From Thermococcus cleftensis (lineage in GTDB: Archaea > Methanobacteriota_B > Thermococci > Thermococcales > Thermococcaceae), in NCBI RefSeq assembly GCF_000265525.1, contig NC_018015.1:904322-968321 (forward strand): 64,000 nucleotides of DNA, written 5' to 3'. The notes under the pieces were generated by a model that was not told the DNA's origin, ran no database searches, and saw nothing but the letters and a program-made list of their open reading frames with translations. Positions 53,088 to 62,360 of this stretch are shown in pieces (the stretch's first letter is position 1; each line of letters begins with the position of its first letter). The position numbers were made by a program, and so were the translations under genes.

Positions 53088-53624
53088 ATGAAGAACCTTG
53101 AAAAGGGATTCACCATCTGGCTCACGGGGCCGAGCGGTGCTGGAAAAACTACCCTGGCGGTAAAGCTCGCCAGAAAGCTCAGGGAGATGGGCTACCGGGT
53201 TGAAATACTCGACGGGGATACCATAAGAAAGACCCTCTACCCGAACCTCGGGTTTTCCAAGGAAGCCAGGGAGATGCACAACCGCGTTGTTATCCACATG
53301 GCGAAGCTCCTCAGCAGGAACGGGGTTATAGCGATAGTCTCGCTGATTTCACCCTACAGGACCGTCAGGGAGTACGCGAGGAAGGAGATTGGGGACTTCA
53401 TGGAGGTCTACGTCTACGCCCCCCTCGAGGTGAGGATCCAGCGCGACCCTAAGGGGCTTTACGCGAAGGCATTAAGGGGCGAGATAAAGGGCCTGACCGG
53501 CTACGACGGCGTCTACGAGGAACCCGAGAACCCCGAGGTGAAGGTGGACAGCTCGAAGATGACGCCGGAGGAGGAGGTCGATGCGGTAATAGAGAAGGCC
53601 AGGGAGCTCGGCTACCTGCCCTGA
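53088..53624 (+). CDS. cysC: Adenylylsulfate kinase
   Basis: 178 residues. Phosphorylates APS at the 3' position to give PAPS. P-loop GPSGAGKTT at 14-22, then EILDGDTIRKTLYPNLGFS and the lid SLISPYRTVREYAR, standard for CysC. Completes the sat route; PAPS is the sulfate donor for the sulfotransferase at 57235. Confidence 0.95.
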   Translation: MKNLEKGFTIWLTGPSGAGKTTLAVKLARKLREMGYRVEILDGDTIRKTLYPNLGFSKEAREMHNRVVIHMAKLLSRNGVIAIVSLISPYRTVREYARKEIGDFMEVYVYAPLEVRIQRDPKGLYAKALRGEIKGLTGYDGVYEEPENPEVKVDSSKMTPEEEVDAVIEKARELGYLP

Positions 53625-53639
53625 ACCGGAGGGAGGGCC

Positions 53640-54380
53640 TTGAACCCGCTGACCTTCGTAGGACTGGGCTTTCTCGTCGGCTTTCTCGTGGGCCTAACGG
53701 GGGTCGGCGGCGGGGCCCTGATGACCCCTTCCCTAATCTTTCTCGGCGTTGAACCCCTAACTGCCGTCGGAACCGACCTGCTCTACGCCACCGTCACAAG
53801 GGTCTTTGGCGTCTTCTTCCACGGGAGGAAGGGCAGGATACGGTACGACATAGCGCTCCGCCTCCTAGCCGGAAGCGTCCCGGCGATAGTTCTGGGCGGG
53901 ATAATCCTCCGCGAGATAGACCGGAACGCCCTCAACGACTATCTTACCCTCCTCCTCGGGACGATACTCGTCGTCAGCGCGGTTCTGAGCCTTCTCAAGG
54001 GTGAATTCCGCGTCCCGGTAAGGCCGAGGTGGGCCTACATTTACCTTCTCGGCTTCATCGTTGGCCTGACGGTTCAGTTCACCTCCGTCGGAGCTGGCGT
54101 CATAGTCAGTTTCACCCTGATGAACGTCGCCAGGCTCGACCCGAAAGAAGTCGTCGGCGTCACGATAACTTACGGTCTGGCGCTTTCGGCCCTCAGCTTC
54201 CTGAACTACGCGGGAATGGGAAGCGTGGACTACCACCTCGCCGGAGCATTAACCCTCGGAACCCTGCCCGGCGTCTACATGGGGACGCACGTGAACAGGA
54301 ACGCGGAGGGGGAGAAGCTTAAAAGGGCCATGAACGTGATAATCCTGCTGATAGGACTGCTGACCCTGTTCGGTGGGTGA
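53640..54380 (+). CDS. TauE/SafE-family permease
   Basis: 246 residues, about eight helices, with the repeated family motif GLTGVGGGALMTPSLIFLGV and its second-half copy VQFTSVGAGVIVSFTLM. The family moves sulfite, sulfoacetate or related anions. Operon context suggests uptake of sulfate or export of a sulfur anion. TTG start at 53640 after GGAGGG. Confidence 0.85.
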   Translation: MNPLTFVGLGFLVGFLVGLTGVGGGALMTPSLIFLGVEPLTAVGTDLLYATVTRVFGVFFHGRKGRIRYDIALRLLAGSVPAIVLGGIILREIDRNALNDYLTLLLGTILVVSAVLSLLKGEFRVPVRPRWAYIYLLGFIVGLTVQFTSVGAGVIVSFTLMNVARLDPKEVVGVTITYGLALSALSFLNYAGMGSVDYHLAGALTLGTLPGVYMGTHVNRNAEGEKLKRAMNVIILLIGLLTLFGG

Positions 54381-54385
54381 AGGGA

Positions 54386-55921
54386 TTGAGCGAAACCAAC
54401 AATGCACTCCACAGAGTCGCCAGGGGCATGGGAATCGTCCTGGCCGGAACGGTGGCCTCGATGTTCCTGACGTTTCTCAGCAGGGCAATCATAGCGAGGC
54501 ACTTCGACAGGTACCAGTACGGCTCCTTCACCCTCACCATGACCGTCATCAGCATAGCGATGACCGTCGCGCTCCTGGGCCTCCAGAGCGGTCTGCCGAG
54601 GGAGATATCGAGGTACCTGAAGGACAGGCGGGAAAAGGTTCCGGCCCTCGTCTCCACCGGCCTTGCCATGGCCCTGGCGGCGTCCATGCTCATGGTGGCC
54701 CTGACTGTTTCCCTTGCCCCCGACCTGGCCCGGCTCCTGAACGACAGGTATATAGACAAGACCCTTCCCCTCGCCGCCCCAGCGCTCCCCTTCATGGTGC
54801 TCACGATGCTCCTCGTGGCGGTTTCGAGAGGCCACGGCAGGGTGAGGGAGAACCTCTACTACCGCAACGTCCTGCCGCCCCTCCTGTTTTTGATCATTCT
54901 CGTGGCCGGACTTCTGATCGGGGCGGACTTTACCTTCGTGTTCCTCGCCTACGTCCTCTCCCAGGCCCTCTCGTCCCTCCTTCTCGTCCGCGAGTCCTGC
55001 CACCTTGGCTTCCTGCCGGGGAGGCCGATCCTCGACTGGAAAATAGCGAGGGAGCTGTTCCTTTTCTCCCTGCCCCTGATGCTAACCGGAATCCTCGATT
55101 ACGTGATGGGCTGGACGGATTCGCTGATGCTCGGCTACTACTTCGACCCGGACACGGTGGGGCTGTACAACGGCGCGGCGCCGATAGCTAGGCTTCTCCC
55201 CCTCTTCCTGAACTCGATGGGATTCCTCTACATGCCCATAGCAACGGCCTTCTTCACCGGCGGCGACATCGATGGGCTCAGGAAGCTGTACCGCACCACC
55301 ACGCGGTGGGTCTTCATACTGACCTTCCCGGTGTTCCTCTTCGTCTTCGTCTTCCCCGAGAGCGCCATCAGCCTGTTCTTCGGATCCAAGTACACCGATG
55401 CCGCCACCGCGCTTAGAATACTCTCGGCGGGCTTCATGTTCCACGTAATGATGGGCCTCAACGGAATGAGCCTCATAGCAGTCGGAGAGCCCTCCGCCAA
55501 CCTGACCGGCAACCTCTTCGCTTCAATGGCAAACGTGGCCCTGAACATCGTTCTCATACCCGTCTACGGCATAGAGGGCGCGGCGGTGGCAACTTCCGTA
55601 TCGTACGTCACCGCCAACCTGTACAGAACCTGGTGGCTCCACAGGAAGACGGGGATACACCCCTTTGGAAGGAACTACATCAAGGTTCTGGCCCCGGGAC
55701 TGGGCCTGGCCGTGGCGATAACGGCGATAGGGGTGAACGATAACCTGCTCACCGCGATCCCGGTCACCGTTGCCGGCTACCTCGTTTACCTGGCCGCGAT
55801 ACTGGCCCTGAGGACGGTTGAGGTGGAGGACGTCGAGCTCCTCGATGCCCTCGAAGCCAGGACGGGGGCGAACCTGAAGCCCCTCAAAAAACTCCTCGCC
55901 CGCTTCATTTCAGGCGGGTAA
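54386..55921 (+). CDS. Polysaccharide flippase (MATE-like/PST family)
   Basis: 511 residues with 12-14 helices; starts like Wzx proteins (GIVLAGTVASMFLTFLSRAI). Expected to flip lipid-linked glycans across the membrane. I favour TTG 54386, five bases after GGGTGA; the frame also offers GTG 54377 overlapping the TauE stop. It ends 17 bp inside the convergent gene at 55905. Confidence 0.87.
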   Translation: MSETNNALHRVARGMGIVLAGTVASMFLTFLSRAIIARHFDRYQYGSFTLTMTVISIAMTVALLGLQSGLPREISRYLKDRREKVPALVSTGLAMALAASMLMVALTVSLAPDLARLLNDRYIDKTLPLAAPALPFMVLTMLLVAVSRGHGRVRENLYYRNVLPPLLFLIILVAGLLIGADFTFVFLAYVLSQALSSLLLVRESCHLGFLPGRPILDWKIARELFLFSLPLMLTGILDYVMGWTDSLMLGYYFDPDTVGLYNGAAPIARLLPLFLNSMGFLYMPIATAFFTGGDIDGLRKLYRTTTRWVFILTFPVFLFVFVFPESAISLFFGSKYTDAATALRILSAGFMFHVMMGLNGMSLIAVGEPSANLTGNLFASMANVALNIVLIPVYGIEGAAVATSVSYVTANLYRTWWLHRKTGIHPFGRNYIKVLAPGLGLAVAITAIGVNDNLLTAIPVTVAGYLVYLAAILALRTVEVEDVELLDALEARTGANLKPLKKLLARFISGG

Positions 55922-57251
55922 GGCGCTTCCTGTGGGAAGCGACCCTGCCCAGGAAGCCAACAACCTCCCGTTTAAGTCCGGCCACATCGTCCTCCGTGAC
56001 CTCCAGCCGGGGGTCGTAAGATATCACCTCCTCAAACTTCCAATCCCGGACGTTGAAAATTCCCTTGAGATGCTCCCTGTAAACCGCCACCCGGTACCTG
56101 TCGAAGAACCTGTATAACTCAAGCTCATCATCGGAGAGGACGGACAGGTCAAAGGGGTTGGAAACCCCGTAGCTCTCCGAGAAAACCACCGGAGAGTAGA
56201 GGGGCAAATCCGTGGAGTTCCCGGACAGGAGAGACGAGATGAAGCGCGGGATCGACGTCAGGCTGATGTACCCGCTTTCATGACTCAGCTCAACTTCCCA
56301 GGACTCAGGGTACTTCACCATCAGGGGGACCCTGAGCAGTTCATCGTAAAGGAAGGTTCCGTGGAGCACCTTGCCGTGCTCCCCTATCAGCTCACCGTGG
56401 TCGCTCAGGACAACGATCAAGGACTCATCGAAGACACCCTTCCGCTTCAGAACCCCCATCAGCTCAAGGAGCCGTGAGTTGAGGTATTCAACCGCCTCCC
56501 CGTAACGTCTCCTCCAGAGTTCAATCAATCCCCTATCGGGCCCTCCCTTCTTGAAGTTAAGGTAAAATGAGACGTGCCTGTTAAGGAAAAGGGGCTGATG
56601 AACCTCCATCAGGTTAATAAAGAGAAAAGTGGGTTCTGTGAACTCCATTCCCCGTACAGCCGCCACCGCCCTTCTGGATCCCTTCTCTATGGGCCAGTGC
56701 TGGAACGTGCGCTTGTACCATGCGTGGGCTCGCTGGAGGGCGATCCCGGGAAAGAGCTTGAGGAGCAGTCCATACTCCCCAGAGGCCGCGAGCCCCCTGA
56801 GGAAGGCGAGTTTTGAACCGTCCACCTCGGTCCACAGCCGGGATAGGAGGGCCCTCTCCCTGGGACTGAACAGGGAAAACGTTCTGTTTGAGTACACGTC
56901 CAGGAAGCGGTCAAAACCCGAGAAGCCGAAGCCCGGCCGGACGAACATGTTGGCACTGATTAGGTGGGTCGAGTAGCCCAGTTCATCAAAGATCCGGAGG
57001 AGCGAGTTTGGTCCCCTGAACCTAACACCATAGTTCTTAACGTCCCTTGTCTCGTGGGCACCGTGGAGGGCGGGGTAAAGCCCGCTGAAGAGGGAAGCAT
57101 GGCTTGGTAGCGTCCAGGGGGCTGGGGCTATGACGTTTTCATAGACGACGAAGCCCAGCTCGGAAAGGGATCTCTCAACGAGCCTCCCGTAGTCTTTCCT
57201 GAGGGTATCAAGCACTATAAACACGACATGGGGATTATCCAACCTCCACAC
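55905..57251 (-). CDS. Sulfatase-fold protein with Thr at the nucleophile position
   Basis: 448 residues. HVVFIVLDTLRKDYG supplies metal ligands, PAPWTLPSHASLFSGLYP is the active-site region and VVLSDHGELIGEHGK the second metal site. The position occupied by formylglycine-forming Cys or Ser in sulfatases is Thr47 here, so classic sulfatase activity is unlikely; a phosphoesterase or phosphotransferase mechanism fits better. No signal peptide. Close relative at 61095. The GTG start at 57251 overlaps the sulfotransferase stop. Confidence 0.82.
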   Translation of the reverse strand: MWRLDNPHVVFIVLDTLRKDYGRLVERSLSELGFVVYENVIAPAPWTLPSHASLFSGLYPALHGAHETRDVKNYGVRFRGPNSLLRIFDELGYSTHLISANMFVRPGFGFSGFDRFLDVYSNRTFSLFSPRERALLSRLWTEVDGSKLAFLRGLAASGEYGLLLKLFPGIALQRAHAWYKRTFQHWPIEKGSRRAVAAVRGMEFTEPTFLFINLMEVHQPLFLNRHVSFYLNFKKGGPDRGLIELWRRRYGEAVEYLNSRLLELMGVLKRKGVFDESLIVVLSDHGELIGEHGKVLHGTFLYDELLRVPLMVKYPESWEVELSHESGYISLTSIPRFISSLLSGNSTDLPLYSPVVFSESYGVSNPFDLSVLSDDELELYRFFDRYRVAVYREHLKGIFNVRDWKFEEVISYDPRLEVTEDDVAGLKREVVGFLGRVASHRKRLTRLK

Positions 57252-58200
57252 CCCCCTCCCCGAGGGCGTCGTAATCCGGCTCAGGCTCCGCGGTGTAGAA
57301 ATCTAGGCCGAACCACGAGACGACCTCGAGTATCTCCCCAACCTGCCTCTCGCTCAGCTTGTCCTTCCACTTGAGGAGCTGTTTGGGGGTTCCTATGTAC
57401 TCCTTTCCGTAGCTTTTCCTCGTGACCATGCTCGGCTTTTTCACTTTCTTCCATGCCCCCTCCGGAACCCCCTCCCCGATGTGGCCAAATACAGCCTCAA
57501 GCTCCTCCGCCGGGTTTACGATGAGGCGCTCATACACCACCGTGTACCATGGGAAGGGTCTCTCCGAGGAGAGGGGAACGTAGTTCTCAAAGGCCCACAC
57601 CGCGGCGAGGCGGCCTATCTCGGTATTCAAGCGGGCAACGCGCCCGGCCAGCTCCTCCAGGCCCTCCACCTTGCGCACTTCATTGGCCAGCTGCTCTGGA
57701 GTTATCCTTGAATAGTAACCCGTCGCAATCTGGGACGCTATGGTGGCGCAGGGGTGGCGGATTATGAAGTAGAAGCCCCTCAGCTCGAAGTTCCCCGCCA
57801 CCCAGGGAAGGACTGTGTTGGCCCTCACAAACTTGACGACCAGTTTCGATGCCCTCAGCCTGGGGAGCACGGGGCGGCGGTAGGGGAACCTCGCGTGAAC
57901 CCTTCCCGAGAAGACCCTCTCCAGGTAATCACCGAGCCAGGCCAGCTCGGTCTCGTCAGGAACATAGGGGGTGTACGGAAAGCCGTTCCTTCCGAACTCG
58001 GGATACCATCTAGGGTGGAAGGGCTCGAACACCGACTTGTAGCCCGGAATGGACTCGAGAAGCTCCATAAGCCAGGTCGAGCCAGAGCGCGGGCTTCCAA
58101 ATATCGCTATGGTGTCCTCCATTCTGTAATTGTGAACGAGTGAAGCAAAGGCATCGACGGAGTGATTGAAGCGGGCGAGCAACTTTTCAGCCATTCCCAT
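57235..58200 (-). CDS. PAPS-dependent sulfotransferase
   Basis: 321 residues. The 5'-phosphosulfate loop FGSPRSGSTWL is at 34-44 and the 3'-phosphate site FYFIIRHPCATIASQ near 143-157, the two hallmarks of PAPS sulfotransferases. Acceptor unknown; the neighbouring glycosyltransferases suggest a glycan or glycolipid. ATG 58200 follows GGAGGGA; TATA at ~58243-58252. First gene of a two-gene operon with the sulfatase-fold protein. Confidence 0.87.
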   Translation of the reverse strand: MGMAEKLLARFNHSVDAFASLVHNYRMEDTIAIFGSPRSGSTWLMELLESIPGYKSVFEPFHPRWYPEFGRNGFPYTPYVPDETELAWLGDYLERVFSGRVHARFPYRRPVLPRLRASKLVVKFVRANTVLPWVAGNFELRGFYFIIRHPCATIASQIATGYYSRITPEQLANEVRKVEGLEELAGRVARLNTEIGRLAAVWAFENYVPLSSERPFPWYTVVYERLIVNPAEELEAVFGHIGEGVPEGAWKKVKKPSMVTRKSYGKEYIGTPKQLLKWKDKLSERQVGEILEVVSWFGLDFYTAEPEPDYDALGEGGVEVG

Positions 58201-58242
58201 CTGTGCTCCCTCCGGCAACCGGCTTTATGATTGGGGACGGCG

Positions 58243-58278
58243 GGTTATATAGTTTGTTGAACCAAAAGACTATTTAAG
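58243..58278. promoter_or_regulatory. Divergent promoters of the glycan cluster
   Basis: CTATATAAC on the minus strand (about 58243-58252) serves the sulfotransferase operon; ACTATTTAAGG (58269-58279) serves the glycosyltransferase operon on the plus strand. The two TATA elements are ~20 bp apart, so the operons are probably controlled together. Confidence 0.55.
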
Positions 58279-58309
58279 GTCACCCCGTTTCTTACCACAG
58301 TGAGGAAAA

Positions 58310-59419
58310 ATGCTTGAAGTTTCGGTGGTTATATCGACGCTCTACAAGAGGCCAAGAGAGCTGGCCGAGTGCCTCAGATCAATAGCCCACCAGAGCGTGA
58401 AGCCGATCGAGGTCATTCTCATCAACGGTGCGCCCTCAAGGGAGGAAGAGAGAAAGGTCGAGGGTGAGATAAAGCTCCTGAGGTCCAGGGGAATCGCCGT
58501 CAAGAGGCTCCACCTTCCCCGCTCCAGCCTCCCCCACGCCAGGAACGTCGGGGCAAAGGTTGCCAGAGGCGATGTAATCCTCTTCCTGGACGACGACGTG
58601 ATCCTGGAAAGGGACTACCTGGAGAACATTATCCTGACTTACGAGGAGCACCCGAACGCCATGGGCGTCCAGGGGTTCATAACCAACAGGGTCAGCGGGA
58701 ACAACCCCCTCATCAGGTTCGGCCTTCTGAAGTTCCTCTGGTGGCTCCTCCAGCGCGGCTACTACGAGGTCGATGTTCACAAACAACTCCCCTCACTCTT
58801 TGAGATCCTTCCCTACAGGCTCACGAGAACGATAAACAGGGAGAGCTTCAGCGGAACGAACATGTCCTACCGGAGGGAGGCCTTCGGGCACCTGAAGTTC
58901 GACGAGAGGCTGAAGAAATATGCCGTGGGGGAGGACAAGGACTTCTCCTACAGACTCCACAAGCTCTTCCCGGGCTCGCTCTACCAGACCCCAAAGGCCA
59001 GGCTGGCGCACCTGGAGGCCCCGGCCGGGAGGCTTCCCTCCCGGCAGTTCGAGGTGATGAGGCAGGTTTATCACCTCTACCTGTTCTACAAGCTCTTCGA
59101 GAACACGCTCCCCAACAGGATACGCTACGCCCTCGGAAGAATGGGGGATCTGCTGCTCTACTCGATCCTGTTCGCGACCTCAGGCTTTAAAAGGGAGAAC
59201 GCCCGTAGGATAATTTACATGATTGAGGGCCTGGCGATGGCGACCCTCAACAGGAACAGGATCAAGAGGGGAGAGGTAAACTTCTGGACGGAGCGGGTCC
59301 CCCATGGGGAGAATAATAATCCTGGGTATAGACGGGCTGGAATACGACCTGGTGAAGGAATGGAACCTGAAGTACCTGCAGCAGAGGGCGTTCACAAAAA
59401 CCGATCTCTCGGATTTTGA
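58310..59419 (+). CDS. Family 2 glycosyltransferase, with abnormal C-terminal tail
   Basis: 369 residues as read. GT-A domain: SVVISTLYKRPRELAECLRS at the start, metal motif FLDDDV (Asp94-96), then SFSGTNMSYRREAF and GEDKDFSYRL. The last ~40 residues lie in the next gene in another frame and look unlike protein (VPHGENNNPGYRRAGIRPGE). A one-base change in the C5 run at 59299-59303 would give a stop within a few codons, so a frameshift or sequence error there is likely. Confidence 0.82.
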   Translation: MLEVSVVISTLYKRPRELAECLRSIAHQSVKPIEVILINGAPSREEERKVEGEIKLLRSRGIAVKRLHLPRSSLPHARNVGAKVARGDVILFLDDDVILERDYLENIILTYEEHPNAMGVQGFITNRVSGNNPLIRFGLLKFLWWLLQRGYYEVDVHKQLPSLFEILPYRLTRTINRESFSGTNMSYRREAFGHLKFDERLKKYAVGEDKDFSYRLHKLFPGSLYQTPKARLAHLEAPAGRLPSRQFEVMRQVYHLYLFYKLFENTLPNRIRYALGRMGDLLLYSILFATSGFKRENARRIIYMIEGLAMATLNRNRIKRGEVNFWTERVPHGENNNPGYRRAGIRPGEGMEPEVPAAEGVHKNRSLGF

Positions 59420-60167
59420 GGTAATCGTGACCCCGCCGATATGGGCATCAATGCTCACGGGGAAAAAAATACCCGAGATAGAGGAGCCCTTCATAAAGAG
59501 GCAGAAGTTCATAGCCAACAAGGGCAACATAACGAAGGTCAAAACCCCCTGGTACGTCAAGCTGGGGGCCAAGATACTCCCCCTTTCGATAAGGAAGAAG
59601 CTCGGGGACGCGATAACCTCCAACCCCTTCGAGGCCACCTACGACTACCTGCTCAGGAACAGGAAATACAGGACCATCTTCGACTACTTCGAGAAGACCT
59701 GGACCAACGGCGTTCCCTCCTACGGCAGGAACGTCTCAAACCCGGAGGTAAGGGAGGCGATGAAGGAGGCCGTGAAGGGCAACCTCCGGCCCCTCATAGA
59801 GTACGCGATGAGAACCTACGAGAGGGACAGGAGGGCACTGATGGAGGCCCTGGAGAAAGATTACGAGCTTATCTTCTGGTACACCCCCTTCCTCGACGAG
59901 GTGTCCCACTTCCTAATAGGGAAGAAGCTCAAGCTTATGAACCTCTACTTCGACCTCAACAAGCTGGCGAAGCTCGTCTCAGAGAAGCTGGACGAGGGCG
60001 ACGTTCTCTACATAATCTCCGACCACGGAATGGAGCCAGTTCCAGGGGATCCAAGGGGAGGTGACCACTCGGACCACGGCTTCTTCAGCAGCAATACGGG
60101 GGAGCTGATAGGGAAGCCCCAGGAGCTCTTTGACCTGGTGGTGAAGAGGGCGGAGGGGAGGAAGTGA
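59304..60167 (+). CDS. Short alkaline-phosphatase-superfamily protein
   Basis: 287 residues. IIILGIDGLEYDLV gives the first metal Asp, TPPIWASMLTGK the Thr nucleophile, FLDEVSHF and IISDHGMEPVPG the remaining metal ligands, HSDHGFFS the last His. It is shorter than the protein at 51180, lacking insert regions. Hydrolysis or transfer of a phosphate ester on a glycan intermediate is a guess. Coupled to the next gene by GTGA. Confidence 0.78.
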   Translation: MGRIIILGIDGLEYDLVKEWNLKYLQQRAFTKTDLSDFEVIVTPPIWASMLTGKKIPEIEEPFIKRQKFIANKGNITKVKTPWYVKLGAKILPLSIRKKLGDAITSNPFEATYDYLLRNRKYRTIFDYFEKTWTNGVPSYGRNVSNPEVREAMKEAVKGNLRPLIEYAMRTYERDRRALMEALEKDYELIFWYTPFLDEVSHFLIGKKLKLMNLYFDLNKLAKLVSEKLDEGDVLYIISDHGMEPVPGDPRGGDHSDHGFFSSNTGELIGKPQELFDLVVKRAEGRK

Positions 60168-61108
60168 GGCCGAGGAGCTCGAAAACCCGGGGCTACCTGC
60201 TCGTCACCCCCGCAAAGAACGAAGAGGCGAACCTGCCCCTGCTGGCCAAAAGCGTTGTGAACCAGAGCATCAGGCCAAGGCTGTGGGTGATAGTGAACGA
60301 CAACAGCTCCGACGGGACGGGGAAGATAGCTGAGGAGCTCGCCGAAAGGCACCGCTGGATAGAGGTTCTCCACCTGAAGGGCGGCGGGGGCTACGACCTG
60401 AAGTATCGTTACTCTCAAGTAGTCAGGATCGGGTTCGAGAGGGCGCTCTCGCTGGCCATTGGGAGGGGCATACCCTTCGGATACATAGGAGTTCTGGACG
60501 CGGACTTCATACTGGAGCGCAGGTTCTTCGAAAAACTCGTGGAGGCCTTTGGAAGGGACCCCCGGCTTGGAATCGTGAGTGGCGGCGGATACTACCTGAA
60601 GGGCGGGCGGCTCGTCTGGGAGGGAACCGACCCCGAGAGACCGAAGGGCAGTCCGAGGCTCTTCAGGAGGGAGTGCTTCAGGGAGGTCGGTGGGTACCGC
60701 GAGGGTCCAAGCCCTGACACCGTCTCCCACTACCTCGCGAGGTTCCTCGGGTGGAGAACCGGGCAGGTGGTCGATGCCATAGCGGTCCAGCTCAGGGAGA
60801 CGGAGGGACGCTTCGGCCACCTGAGGGGCTACGAGATGCTGGGCTGGTCCAACTACAAGCTCGGTGCCTCCTTCACGTCGATCCTTGCCAGAGCAGGATT
60901 TCTGATGCTTCAGAACCCGGTCAAGGGCTACGCCCTCGTTGCCGGATACCTCAAAGCGTTTAAGGGCCGCGAGAGAAGAATAGAGAACGGGGACCTCAGG
61001 GAGATGATACGGAGCGACCTGACCCTGGGGAGCAACCTCCGCAAGCTCAGGAGGATAAGGGACGCGAGAAAGCTGGTGCCGGTTCGGGAGAGTGATGTCC
61101 GTGGGTAA
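60164..61108 (+). CDS. Family 2 glycosyltransferase
   Basis: 314 residues. VTPAKNEEANLPLLAKSV and VIVNDNSSDGTGKI are the nucleotide-sugar half; VLDADF (Asp112, Asp114) is the metal motif; GSPRLFRRECFREVGGY the acceptor side. The C-terminus has a possible amphipathic helix. GTG 60164 overlaps the previous stop. Confidence 0.87.
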   Translation: MRPRSSKTRGYLLVTPAKNEEANLPLLAKSVVNQSIRPRLWVIVNDNSSDGTGKIAEELAERHRWIEVLHLKGGGGYDLKYRYSQVVRIGFERALSLAIGRGIPFGYIGVLDADFILERRFFEKLVEAFGRDPRLGIVSGGGYYLKGGRLVWEGTDPERPKGSPRLFRRECFREVGGYREGPSPDTVSHYLARFLGWRTGQVVDAIAVQLRETEGRFGHLRGYEMLGWSNYKLGASFTSILARAGFLMLQNPVKGYALVAGYLKAFKGRERRIENGDLREMIRSDLTLGSNLRKLRRIRDARKLVPVRESDVRG

Positions 61109-62360
61109 GCCAAACGTCATAATCATCGTCCTCGACACCCTGAGGAAGGACCACTCAAGGGGCATAGAGAGGCTCCTCACGAGGGACTTCGGGTTCACGA
61201 GCATCGAAAACGCGATAACAACATCACCCTGGACGATACCCAGCCACGCCTCGATGTTCACCGGCCTCTATCCCCTCTACCACGGGGTTCACGAGGGCAG
61301 GAAGAGAAAGGTGCCCGACGTGAGGTTCCGGGAGGACGGGACGTACCTCCACGAGGTTTTGGGGTCTCTCGGGTACACAACCTACCTCCTCACGGCCAAC
61401 TTCTTCGTGGGCCCCGACTTCGGCATCAGGGCGTTCGACGAGTTCAGAGACACCCTCAAGCCCCTCATCGAGGACAGAGACCGGGAGGAGCTGAACGAGG
61501 TGCTCAAGAAGCACGAGCCGAGGAACGCCCTCGAGCTGACCTGGGCACTTGTAAAGGAGAGGAAGTTCACCCTGCCGTTCAAGATTTTCCTGAGGATAAT
61601 GGGCAGGTACGGCGAAGGGTGGCCCAGGGACAAGGGGGCGAAGGTGACGGAGAGGCTCCTCTCAGAGATGGAGCTGAAGAGGCCGGTTTACATGTTCATC
61701 AACCTCATGGAGGTTCACGAGCCGTATTCCATCTTCGAGGGCTTCACCGACGCCCCAGTCGTGAACAGGCTTCTCGGCGAGGAGCCCGAGCTCGTTGAAA
61801 AGTGGAGGAAGGGCTATCCAAGGCAGGTGGAATACCTGGAGAAGAGGCTCAGGGAGATGATGGAGACCCTCGAGGACAGGAACCTGATGGAAAACTCCGT
61901 CATCGTCGTCACGAGCGACCACGGACAGTTGCTCGGGGAGGACAACAGGCTGGGACACGGGGTTTTCTTGGACGACGAGCTCCTGAGGGTGCCCCTCCTC
62001 ATAAAAGCCCCCCACGAGATAGGAGAAACGGAAGGCTACGTGAGCCTCGCGAGGATAAAGCCCTTTATCCTGAGCCAGGTTGAGGGGAAGGACTTCCAGC
62101 TGGCCTCGGAGTACGCCCTGGCGGAGAGCTTCGGAACCCACTACCCCTACCCCAACCTGCCCGAGGAGAAGCTCGAGGCCGTGAAGGAGCTCGAGAAGTA
62201 CAGGATAAGGCTCTACCACCGGGAGGGCACCGCGGTCTTCAACGTCGATGACTGGAAGCTCGAGGAGGTTGAATCGGAGGCGGAGGACTTCGAGAGAAAG
62301 GCCAGGAGGCTGATACTCAGGCACCTGAGCCTCCTCACCGGCGGGAGGGTGGCCAGGTGA
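61095..62360 (+). CDS. Sulfatase-fold protein, paralogue of 55905
   Basis: 421 residues. Same layout as the protein at 55905: VIIIVLDTLRKDHSRG, TTSPWTIPSHASMFTGLYP with Thr47 where sulfatases carry Cys or Ser, YMFINLMEVHEPY, and VTSDHGQLLGEDNR. A phosphate-ester chemistry is again more likely than sulfatase. ATG 61095 overlaps the end of the previous gene. Sits between two glycosyltransferases, implying a role in building or modifying the glycan. Confidence 0.82.
   Translation: MSVGKPNVIIIVLDTLRKDHSRGIERLLTRDFGFTSIENAITTSPWTIPSHASMFTGLYPLYHGVHEGRKRKVPDVRFREDGTYLHEVLGSLGYTTYLLTANFFVGPDFGIRAFDEFRDTLKPLIEDRDREELNEVLKKHEPRNALELTWALVKERKFTLPFKIFLRIMGRYGEGWPRDKGAKVTERLLSEMELKRPVYMFINLMEVHEPYSIFEGFTDAPVVNRLLGEEPELVEKWRKGYPRQVEYLEKRLREMMETLEDRNLMENSVIVVTSDHGQLLGEDNRLGHGVFLDDELLRVPLLIKAPHEIGETEGYVSLARIKPFILSQVEGKDFQLASEYALAESFGTHYPYPNLPEEKLEAVKELEKYRIRLYHREGTAVFNVDDWKLEEVESEAEDFERKARRLILRHLSLLTGGRVAR

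Noticed and set aside
48851-53624. Dissimilatory or assimilatory sulfate reduction
   Set aside because: Only sat and cysC are present. No APS, PAPS or sulfite reductase is seen in the window, and a PAPS user (sulfotransferase) is next to them.
55905-57251. Classical formylglycine sulfatase
   Set aside because: The nucleophile position is Thr rather than Cys or Ser in the otherwise matching PSHAS region.
60008-61261. 417-codon antisense frame across the GT2 and phosphatase-fold genes
   Set aside because: The forward genes have intact catalytic motifs and GTGA coupling; the antisense frame has no domain and spans several gene borders.
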